Positions 57,310-64,000 of a DNA stretch of 64,000 nt are shown piece after piece. Source of the DNA: Bacteroidales bacterium (GTDB lineage: Bacteria > Bacteroidota > Bacteroidia > Bacteroidales > UBA7960); the NCBI GenBank assembly GCA_007118495.1, contig SKRM01000026.1:1-64000 (forward strand), written 5' to 3'. Every line of letters begins with the position of its first letter. The first letter of the stretch is position 1. Under the pieces are notes generated by a model. It saw only the letters and a list, made by a program, of their open reading frames with translations, searched no databases and was not told where the DNA came from. The position numbers and the translations under genes are program-made.

Positions 57310-59373
57310 ATGGAAAATAAGGAAAAACTTGACCCCCTGGCTGATAAACAAACCAATGAAACAGGGGAGGAGCTTACGGCCAATGAAAGGGCTGATCTGA
57401 AAGAATCTGAAACAACAGAACCCCAGGTAACAGAACCCGAAGCCAGGGAACCCGAAGCCACGGAACCCGAAGTCACCGAGCCCGAAGCCAAGGATCCCGA
57501 GGCGACAGAACCTCCAACTTCCGAACTTCAAACTCCGGAACCCGAAGCCAGGGAACCCGAAGCCACGGAACCTCCAACTTCCGAACTTCAAACTCCGGAA
57601 CCCGAAGCTTCTGAATCCCCAATCACCAGAGAAGAAGAAGACTACGATGCTTTGGCTGCCCGTTATGCTGAAATGGACAGACCTGCCCTTGTTGAGACCA
57701 TTGAGGCCCTGGTTAAGGAGGAAGATGTAAACCATATACGTCGCCATATTGGTTTTATCAAAGTTGCATACAGAAAAATACTGCGCGAAGAAAATATCGC
57801 TGCATATGAGAAACAAATGGGTAAGGACACCGAAGGCAGTGAAGCCCAGGATGTACCGGCTGATTCGTTAACAGAAAGATTTGAGGCTGCGTTTTCGATA
57901 TACAGAGACAAAAAACTTATATACGACCAAAGTCTTGAAAAGGAGATGCAGCAAAACCTGAGGGTTAAAGAAGAAATTCTTGAAGAACTCAGGCAGCTGA
58001 TTGAGTCAGAAGAAGAATTGAAGAAGACCTATGACCAATTTCACAGTTTGCAAGAAAAATGGCGTGAGGTAGGTCCGGTTCCCAGAAATGCTAAAAGTAC
58101 ACTCTGGAACAACTATCACTTTTTGGTAGAGAAGTTTTTTGACAAGGTGAACATCAACAAAGAGCTCAAAGACCTTGATCTCAAGAAAAACCTCGAAGTC
58201 AAAACTGAATTATGCGAGAAAGCAGAAGAGTTGCTGCTTGAAACATCCATAACAAAATCTTTTCAGCAACTACAAAACCTTCACGAAGCCTGGAAAGAGA
58301 CAGGTCCTGTTCCCAAAGATAAGAAAGATGAAATATGGGAACGCTTCAGGGCAGCCACGGAGAAGTTGAATAAGCGCCGCCAGGATCACTATGAGCACTT
58401 AAGGGAAGAGCAGAACAAAAATTATGCAACTAAGCTTGTTCTCTGTGAAAAAGCCGAGGCAGTTCTTGTACACATTCCCAACTCTCCTCGTCAATGGCAG
58501 CAAAAAACAGAAGAAATCAATGAATTGTTCAAAATTTGGAAAACCATTGGTTTTGCACCAAAAAAGGTGAATAATGAAGTATGGAACAGGTTCCGTAAAG
58601 CCCTTGATTCATTCTTTTCGGCAAAAAAAGAATTTTTCAAAAAATATAAGGATCAGCAGAAGGATAACTACAACCAGAAACTGAATCTGTGCCTGCAGGC
58701 CGAAGCTTTGAAAGATAGTGATGACTGGCGTTCAACTACAGAAGAATTGATCAGGCTTCAAAATGAATGGAAAAAAATTGGTCCTGTCCCAGCAAAGTTT
58801 TCTGATAAAATATGGAAGCGATTCAGACAGGCCTGCGATCATTTCTTTAACAATAAGGCATCTCATTTTTCAAATATTGGTGAAAAACAAGAAGATAACC
58901 TGCAGAAAAAGAAAGATCTGATTGAAGAGATAAGGTCATATGCCTATACCGACGACAACAAAGAAAACCTTGATGTTCTTAAAGACTTCCAGCGACGTTG
59001 GATGGATATTGGCCATGTCCCCATCAAACAAAAGGATAAATTACAGGCTGAATTCAGGAAAGTCATTGATAAACAGTTTGAATTGCTGAATATCAGCAAG
59101 AAGGCAAAAAGTACACTTTCATTTCAGTCGAAGATCGAAAATTTGAAGAATGTCCCCAATGCCGGTAATATTATTCAGAAGGAGAGGAATTATATCGCTG
59201 GAAAGATAAAGAGTCTTGAGGCTGATATCAAGGTGTTGGAGAATAATATCGGTTTTTTTGCGTCTTCAAAGAAAGCAGATATTTTAAAAGCTGAATTTGA
59301 GGAAAAAATTGAGCAGGCCAGAAATGAGATTACTGTGCTCAAGGATAAAATGAAAATTCTGCGTGAAGCCTGA
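57310..59373 (+). CDS. DUF349 repeat protein with a Pro-Glu-rich repetitive N-terminus
   Basis: The product is 687 aa, soluble. Residues 35-105 form a Pro/Glu/Thr repeat (EPEAREPEATEPEVTEPEA...) with a 60-bp DNA tandem duplication. Five DUF349 modules follow (about 200-600), each with a W..GPVP......W..F core, e.g. WREVGPVPRN, WKETGPVPKD, WKTIGFAPKK, WKKIGPVPAK and WMDIGHVPIK. A C-terminal coiled coil ends the protein. DUF349 occurs in cytosolic bacterial proteins of unknown function. A long structured leader precedes it. Confidence 0.88.
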   Translation: MENKEKLDPLADKQTNETGEELTANERADLKESETTEPQVTEPEAREPEATEPEVTEPEAKDPEATEPPTSELQTPEPEAREPEATEPPTSELQTPEPEASESPITREEEDYDALAARYAEMDRPALVETIEALVKEEDVNHIRRHIGFIKVAYRKILREENIAAYEKQMGKDTEGSEAQDVPADSLTERFEAAFSIYRDKKLIYDQSLEKEMQQNLRVKEEILEELRQLIESEEELKKTYDQFHSLQEKWREVGPVPRNAKSTLWNNYHFLVEKFFDKVNINKELKDLDLKKNLEVKTELCEKAEELLLETSITKSFQQLQNLHEAWKETGPVPKDKKDEIWERFRAATEKLNKRRQDHYEHLREEQNKNYATKLVLCEKAEAVLVHIPNSPRQWQQKTEEINELFKIWKTIGFAPKKVNNEVWNRFRKALDSFFSAKKEFFKKYKDQQKDNYNQKLNLCLQAEALKDSDDWRSTTEELIRLQNEWKKIGPVPAKFSDKIWKRFRQACDHFFNNKASHFSNIGEKQEDNLQKKKDLIEEIRSYAYTDDNKENLDVLKDFQRRWMDIGHVPIKQKDKLQAEFRKVIDKQFELLNISKKAKSTLSFQSKIENLKNVPNAGNIIQKERNYIAGKIKSLEADIKVLENNIGFFASSKKADILKAEFEEKIEQARNEITVLKDKMKILREA
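57481..57600 (+). repeat. 60-bp tandem duplication inside the DUF349 gene
   Basis: 57481-57540 and 57541-57600 are the same 60-bp unit with about five mismatches. The last 30 nt (cctccaacttccgaacttca...) are identical. Upstream, shorter 15-18-bp GAACCCGAAGCC-type repeats occur. Length is a multiple of 3, so the protein gains in-frame PE-rich repeats. The high identity suggests recent slippage or a length-variable site. Confidence 0.85.
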
Positions 59374-59416
59374 TATTCAATTTTTTCGTATCTTTAGGTA
59401 ACCATTGAATGAAGTC

Positions 59417-60043
59417 ATGAAGAAAATTGCTTTTGTCGGTTTATTCATTCTGGCTTTAACTTGCTTTCAACAAGCCGGGGCATCGGGGTTTGGTATCCGT
59501 GGTGGGCTGAACTTCTCGGCCCGTCCTGAGGCAAAGCAGTTTAATCTGGAAGGATCCAGGATGGTAGAAATGCTCCCTGATTCATACACTGGCTATCATT
59601 TTGGTGTATTGGCCAACATTAAGCTGGGAGGTATTTTTATCCAACCCGAGTTGCTATACTCAGAAACCGGACAGATGATGGTTCTTACAGATGTTGAGTC
59701 TGGAGCTGACAATACCTATTTTACCCCCAAATTCAGCAATCTCACAGTTCCGATTATTGCAGGTTTTAAGCTGGGGCCCCTTCGCATTGGAGCAGGCCCC
59801 GTATTCACTTATATGCTTGATCAAACCTGGGGCCATTTTGATGATATTTCCTTTTCATACCATGATACATTTGCGGGGTATCAGGCCATGATCGGACTTA
59901 AGATCGGCAACCTGATGTTTGACTTTAAATATGAAGGCAGCCTCAGCAAGTTTGGTGAAGGGATACATGTGGGAGGGCAGGTTTTTGAGTACGATAACCG
60001 TCCCCAGCAATTCATCTTGAGCCTTGGAATCATCATTTTTTAA
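59417..60043 (+). CDS. Outer-membrane beta-barrel protein (OmpA/PorT-like)
   Basis: The product is 208 aa from ATG 59417; the track's TTG at 59405 is 4 codons earlier. A signal peptide ends near QAGASG, then an 8-strand-like barrel pattern follows (GIRGGLNFSAR, GGIFIQPELLYSE, LRIGAGPVFTYML, FDFKYEGSL) and ends in IIIF, typical for outer-membrane insertion. It resembles the PorT/outer membrane beta-barrel families of Bacteroidota. Function is unknown. It is convergent with the LolC/E-like gene (2-bp gap). Confidence 0.85.
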   Translation: MKKIAFVGLFILALTCFQQAGASGFGIRGGLNFSARPEAKQFNLEGSRMVEMLPDSYTGYHFGVLANIKLGGIFIQPELLYSETGQMMVLTDVESGADNTYFTPKFSNLTVPIIAGFKLGPLRIGAGPVFTYMLDQTWGHFDDISFSYHDTFAGYQAMIGLKIGNLMFDFKYEGSLSKFGEGIHVGGQVFEYDNRPQQFILSLGIIIF

Positions 60044-60045
60044 AG

Positions 60046-61266
60046 TTACCTGAATATCATCGCCTTTACGGGTGATATGCGGGCAATGATATATGTAGGG
60101 ATGATCAGCATGGCCATGGAAACTGCAAAAGTTCCGGCATTGAGAAGGAGTATGTGACTAAGTTGAACATTCACAGGAACCTGGCTCACATAATATGATT
60201 CCGGATTAAGTGTTAAAACTCCAAATTGATCTTGAATAAAACAGACTGCCAGACCAGCAATATTTCCCCATAGCATTCCCTTCCAGATCAACATACCTGC
60301 ATGGTATAGAAAAATTTTCCTGACAAGGATATTTGACCCTCCCACCGCTTTAAGTATTCCTATTGAACTTGTCTTTTCAAGGATATTTATCAGAAGGGTA
60401 GTGATCATATTGATGCCGGCAACCATGATCATCAATACAATGATGACGTAGACATTCATGTCGAGTAATGAAAGCCAGTCAAAAATCTGGGGATACAGGT
60501 CACGAATGCTTTTTGCATCAAGGGTATAGGGGATAATATCCAGCATTTTTTCAGTGATTTCAGAGATCATCCCAAAATCAGAAACAAGTACCTCAAAACC
60601 CCCTACCTGATTTGATGACCAATCATTTAACTGTTGTATATGCCTGATATCGCCGAGTACAAATATCTTGTCAAGCTCCTCAAGCCCTGTATCGTAAATA
60701 CCGGCAATGTCAAGTCGCCTGATCCGTGGCGGATCTTGTATGAAATAAATGAAAACATGGTCACCGGTTTGCAGGCGCAGGCGGTTTGCTATATGGGCAG
60801 AGATAATGATCTCGTCAGAACGCACAGTATCTGAAACAGCAATTGTTCGTCCTTCAACGAGTCGTTGTTCGAAAAAATCCCAATTAAAGTCATGTCCAAT
60901 ACCTTTGAGGATGATACCATGAATGTCTTCATCAGTTTTGATTATACCCGGCTTGGTGGCGAACACCTGAATATGGTCAACACCCCTTATTTTATGTGCC
61001 TCATGGAGAAATTCCTGTTCCCTTCCAATGGGTCTTGACTCAAAAGATATGTTGTAGTCGAGGTTGGTGATCTGTATATGCGATCCAAACCCGATTACCT
61101 TGTCTCTGATTTCATTCTGAAAACCAGTGACAACGGCCATTGAAATAATCATAACCGATAATCCGAGGGCAATGCTCAATATGGCTATGATCCTGATATG
61201 GGCAGTAAAGCTTTTTGTGCCTTTGCTGCTGCCCATTCGCCTTGCTATGAAGAGAGGGGTATTCAA
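60046..61266 (-). CDS. LolC/LolE-type ABC transporter permease
   Basis: The product is 406 aa. One N-terminal helix (about 25-50, IIAILSIALGLSVMIISMAVV), a long periplasmic domain (about 55-270) and three C-terminal helices (about 275-400) give the FtsX/LolCE topology. The motif KTSSIGILKAVGGSN marks the coupling region to the ATPase. Such permeases extract outer-membrane lipoproteins from the inner membrane with LolD. LolD is not in the window. The many lipoproteins here are plausible cargo. Confidence 0.88.
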   Translation of the reverse strand: MNTPLFIARRMGSSKGTKSFTAHIRIIAILSIALGLSVMIISMAVVTGFQNEIRDKVIGFGSHIQITNLDYNISFESRPIGREQEFLHEAHKIRGVDHIQVFATKPGIIKTDEDIHGIILKGIGHDFNWDFFEQRLVEGRTIAVSDTVRSDEIIISAHIANRLRLQTGDHVFIYFIQDPPRIRRLDIAGIYDTGLEELDKIFVLGDIRHIQQLNDWSSNQVGGFEVLVSDFGMISEITEKMLDIIPYTLDAKSIRDLYPQIFDWLSLLDMNVYVIIVLMIMVAGINMITTLLINILEKTSSIGILKAVGGSNILVRKIFLYHAGMLIWKGMLWGNIAGLAVCFIQDQFGVLTLNPESYYVSQVPVNVQLSHILLLNAGTFAVSMAMLIIPTYIIARISPVKAMIFR

Positions 61267-61321
61267 GGGTAAAAATTTTCTCTAAAAGTACATGAATTTT
61301 TTCATTCGAAAAGTTGCATTG

Positions 61322-63916
61322 TCAGCTGACTTTGAATACCAGGCTGTCAAGATCTTTATCTATGAAAACGCTGCAGCCTGCACCCACACTCCCCTTGAGT
61401 ATTTCTCTCGACAATTCGTTGAGAATTTCGCGTTGAATAACCCTTTTAAGAGGCCTTGCCCCAAATTGGGGATCAAAGCCAGCGTTACCAATCCACTCGA
61501 TGGCATCGGGGCTAACTTCAATTGAGATATCGCTCTGTGCAAGCATGTTCTTTAATTGGGCAAGCTGAAGGTTAACAATGCCTTTGATCTCAGCCCTGGT
61601 AAGGGGTTTAAACATGATAACCTCATCGATCCGATTCAAAAACTCGGGTCTGATGGTTCTTTTCAGGAGCTGTAAAACGCTTTCTCTGGTTTCGTTTAGG
61701 ATTTGTTCCCTGTTATGGTCGTCAAGTTTTTCCATTTTTTCCTGAATCAGACCTGACCCAATATTTGAAGTCATGATTATCACGGTGTTCTTAAAATCAG
61801 CAGTCCGTCCTTTATTATCTGTTAGACGGCCATCTTCGAGAACCTGTAACAGAATATTGAAAACGTCAGGGTGCGCTTTCTCAATCTCATCCAGCAATAC
61901 AACTGCATATGGCTTTCTTCTCACAGGTTCAGTGAGTTGGCCACCTTCTTCATAGCCAACATATCCGGGGGGGGCACCGATTAGCCGGCTCACAGCATGT
62001 CTTTCTTGGTATTCAGACATATCGATCCGAACCATGGCGTGTTCATTATTGAATAGAAATTCAGCCAGTGCTTTGGCAAGTTCGGTTTTCCCAACGCCGG
62101 TTGTCCCCAAAAAAATAAATGACCCCACAGGTCGTCGGGGATCCTGAAGACCGGCTCTGCTTCGCCTGATGGCATCTGAGACAGCTTCAATGGCCTCTGC
62201 CTGACCAACAACCCTCTTGTGCAATTCTTCTTCAAGACCGATAAGCTTTTCTCTTTCGCTCTGAAGCATGCGGTTTACCGGAATCCCTGTCCACCTTGAA
62301 ACAACATCAGCAATGTCTTCTGCACTAACCTCTTCTTTGATGAGTGCTGAATTGGCTTGCATTTTTTGAAGTTTCTCGTGAAGAGTTGAAAGCTTTTGCT
62401 CAGCCTCCTTTATGCGGCCATAACGCAGCTCTGCAACTTTTCCATAATCACCGCTACGTTCAGCCTGTTCTGCCTCAAACCTGAGTTGTTCCATCAATAG
62501 TTTAACCTGCTGTATTTCGTCTACAACAGCCTTTTCACTTTGCCAGTTGGCGTGCAGCCGGTTTCTTTCTTCTCTGAGGTTGGCCAGTTCTTTGTTCAGA
62601 TGCGCCAGCTTTGGCTCATCCTTTTCTCTTTTTATTGCTTCTTTCTCAATTTCTAACTGCCTGATTCTCCTTTCGGCCTCATCAAGTTCTTCGGGAACCG
62701 AATTCATTTCAAGCCTGAGTTTTGAAGCTGCTTCATCAATAAGGTCAATGGCCTTGTCAGGTAAAAAGCGATCTGAAATATAGCGCTGTGAGAGCTCAAC
62801 GGCGGCAATAATGGCTTCATCCTTGATCCTTACCTGGTGGTGGGTTTCGTATCTCTCTTTTAACCCTCTTAATATGCTAATTGCATCTGCTTTAGAAGGT
62901 TCATCGACCAAAACGGTCTGGAATCGCCTTTCAAGTGCTTTGTCCTTTTCAAAATATCTCTGATACTCCTTTAGTGTGGTGGCTCCAATGGCCCGTAATT
63001 CACCTCTTGCCAGAGCGGGTTTCAGGATGTTGGCAGCATCCATGGCGCCTTCTCCTGCTGCGCCTGCCCCCACGAGTGTGTGTATTTCATCAATGAACAA
63101 TATATATTCACCATCTGAAGAGACAACCTCTCTGATAACAGACTTGATCCTTTCTTCAAATTCACCCTTATATTTTGCCCCGGCCACCAATGAACCCATG
63201 TCTAACGAGAATATTTTCTTTGATTTCAGATTGTCCGGAACGTCGCCATTGATTATTCTGTGTGCAAGACCTTCAGCTATAGCGGTTTTGCCTACACCTG
63301 GTTCACCAATTAAGATAGGATTGTTTTTTGTTCTTCTTGAAAGGATCTGCAGAATACGCCTGATTTCATCATCTCTGCCAATAACAGGGTCTAGCTTACC
63401 TGAGAGTGCCAGGTCATTCAGGTTATTGGCATATCTGTTCAACGAATTAAAGTTTGCCTCAGCACCCGGGGTGTCAACCCTGGCTCCCTGTCTAAGTTCT
63501 TTGATGGCTTTTTTAAGACCAGTCTTGCTAAGACCTGCGTCCCTGAGCAATTGCGCCACATCATCATGGCCGGTAACGATTGCCAGCAGAAGATGTTCGA
63601 TTGAAATATATTCATCTTCAAACTCTTTCAGTAATGAAAAGGCTGATTGCAAAAGGGTTTTAACATCAGTTGACAAATAGGCTTCGCCTCCTGAAACCCT
63701 CGGGTAGCCGGCAATGATGCGGTCAAGTGCCTGTTGGATAGCGGATATCTGTACCTGGTTTTTTTTTAGGAGAAAGGTGGTGACATTTTCGTCAACAACA
63801 AGGATGGCTTTTAGCAGGTGGCCGTTTTCAATGGCCTGGTGCTGATATCCAAGGGCAATTTCCTGAGCCTTTTGTATGGCCTCTTGTGATTTTATGGTTA
63901 AACGATCAAAATGCAT
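61322..63916 (-). CDS. clpB: ATP-dependent protein disaggregase ClpB
   Basis: The product is 864 aa. It has an N-terminal Clp_N domain (about 1-145, FDRLTIKSQEAIQKAQEIA), NBD1 with Walker A GEPGVGKTAIAEGLAH (about 205), a coiled-coil M-domain (about 400-530) and NBD2 with Walker A FLGTTGVGKTELAKAL (about 602) and NVYGY-type pore loop sequence GAPPGYVGYEEGG. It reactivates aggregated proteins together with DnaK. It is cytosolic. The 84 bp upstream to the window end show no clear promoter. Confidence 0.97.
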   Translation of the reverse strand: MHFDRLTIKSQEAIQKAQEIALGYQHQAIENGHLLKAILVVDENVTTFLLKKNQVQISAIQQALDRIIAGYPRVSGGEAYLSTDVKTLLQSAFSLLKEFEDEYISIEHLLLAIVTGHDDVAQLLRDAGLSKTGLKKAIKELRQGARVDTPGAEANFNSLNRYANNLNDLALSGKLDPVIGRDDEIRRILQILSRRTKNNPILIGEPGVGKTAIAEGLAHRIINGDVPDNLKSKKIFSLDMGSLVAGAKYKGEFEERIKSVIREVVSSDGEYILFIDEIHTLVGAGAAGEGAMDAANILKPALARGELRAIGATTLKEYQRYFEKDKALERRFQTVLVDEPSKADAISILRGLKERYETHHQVRIKDEAIIAAVELSQRYISDRFLPDKAIDLIDEAASKLRLEMNSVPEELDEAERRIRQLEIEKEAIKREKDEPKLAHLNKELANLREERNRLHANWQSEKAVVDEIQQVKLLMEQLRFEAEQAERSGDYGKVAELRYGRIKEAEQKLSTLHEKLQKMQANSALIKEEVSAEDIADVVSRWTGIPVNRMLQSEREKLIGLEEELHKRVVGQAEAIEAVSDAIRRSRAGLQDPRRPVGSFIFLGTTGVGKTELAKALAEFLFNNEHAMVRIDMSEYQERHAVSRLIGAPPGYVGYEEGGQLTEPVRRKPYAVVLLDEIEKAHPDVFNILLQVLEDGRLTDNKGRTADFKNTVIIMTSNIGSGLIQEKMEKLDDHNREQILNETRESVLQLLKRTIRPEFLNRIDEVIMFKPLTRAEIKGIVNLQLAQLKNMLAQSDISIEVSPDAIEWIGNAGFDPQFGARPLKRVIQREILNELSREILKGSVGAGCSVFIDKDLDSLVFKVS

Positions 63917-64000
63917 GAATCAAGATTTTTTAAAAAAGATACAAAAGTTAAACCAATCAAGGATAAATGGTTTTTTCAGACAAAATGGCACTTCAACTGG
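63917..64000. other. Short 5' region of clpB, no gene visible
   Basis: These 84 bp are AT-rich and contain no recognisable CIRCE or sigma-32-type heat-shock element. On the minus strand the nearest promoter-like words are TAACTTTTG and TATCTTTT, both one step off the TAnnTTTG consensus. Confidence 0.4.

Noticed and set aside
57285-57816. Minus-strand ORFs 57285-57491 and 57295-57816 with striking SVASGS and FGFRS repeats
   Set aside because: They are antisense shadows of the Pro-Glu-rich repeat region of the DUF349 gene; the repeats reflect the DNA duplication, and no other support exists.
1-64000. tRNA, rRNA, CRISPR arrays, IS elements or prophage
   Set aside because: No direct-repeat/spacer pattern, transposase or integrase motif, or conserved RNA signature was found in the intergenic gaps, all but one of which are under 300 bp.

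Overview
This 64 kb window looks like chromosomal DNA of an anaerobic, fermentative member of the Bacteroidota (a Bacteroidales/Marinilabiliales-type genome is my best guess). The evidence is a TonB-dependent receptor paired with a DUF4249 lipoprotein, several FKBP lipoproteins next to lgt, a long SecA with a C-terminal SEC-C motif, and Bacteroidota-type promoters (TTTG ... TAnnTTTG). Shine-Dalgarno sequences are scarce. The oxygen-sensitive [FeFe]-hydrogenase machinery indicates anaerobic life. I see no rRNA, tRNA, CRISPR array, insertion sequence or prophage. Most of the window is dense, colinear housekeeping sequence.

Layout. 1-10.5 kb: a truncated MacB/FtsX-type permease, an uncharacterised protein with a Tudor-like N-terminus, a MATE exporter, a polyprenol-phosphate-type GT2, then a TonB receptor/DUF4249/MG2-like envelope cassette. 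10.5-12.8 kb: GT4, gmhA and gmhB-like genes (heptose or glycan synthesis). 12.8-13.9 kb: a 613-bp AT-rich gene-free stretch full of short palindromes in front of an XRE regulator. 13.9-18.7 kb: ndk, a DHH phosphoesterase, three consecutive FKBP-type lipoproteins and lgt. 18.7-26 kb (minus strand): an RsmI-like methyltransferase, threonine dehydratase, low-MW tyrosine phosphatase, dnaA, a 5'-nucleotidase split over two genes, a YigZ protein and ribD.

26.1-42.5 kb is the most interesting part: a two-armed hydrogen-metabolism and hydrogen-sensing locus. The minus arm encodes a [2Fe-2S] thioredoxin-like ferredoxin, a [FeFe]-hydrogenase-like sensor with a PAS domain (HydS-like), and a SpoIIE/PP2C phosphatase. 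The plus arm encodes a HydC-HydB-HydA trimeric NAD-linked [FeFe] hydrogenase, a second hydrogenase-like sensor fused to a histidine kinase, a stand-alone receiver, a receiver-kinase hybrid, the NADH sensor Rex, a RibF-like protein with a degenerate kinase half, a PhnP-like MBL hydrolase, the maturase HydG, two tandem TM1266-type hydrogenase-system regulators and an Rrf2 regulator. The 298-bp divergent region carries a Rex-like operator and a promoter-overlapping palindrome. The sensors and the catalytic subunits have non-canonical active-site residues. My inference is that H2 partial pressure and NADH/NAD+ are read together and sent into both a phosphorelay and a phosphatase branch, with no DNA-binding output encoded locally.

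42.5-64 kb: dxs, a ZIP transporter, a TPR-SPOR protein, a class IV aminotransferase, two rhomboid proteases flanking an S41 protease, smpB, a small DUF2795 gene with its own promoter and terminator, secA, a YbgC-like thioesterase, an OsmC protein, a CoA-binding protein, a Cys/Met-metabolism lyase, a DUF349 repeat protein with a 60-bp tandem duplication, an outer-membrane barrel, a LolC/E-like permease and clpB.
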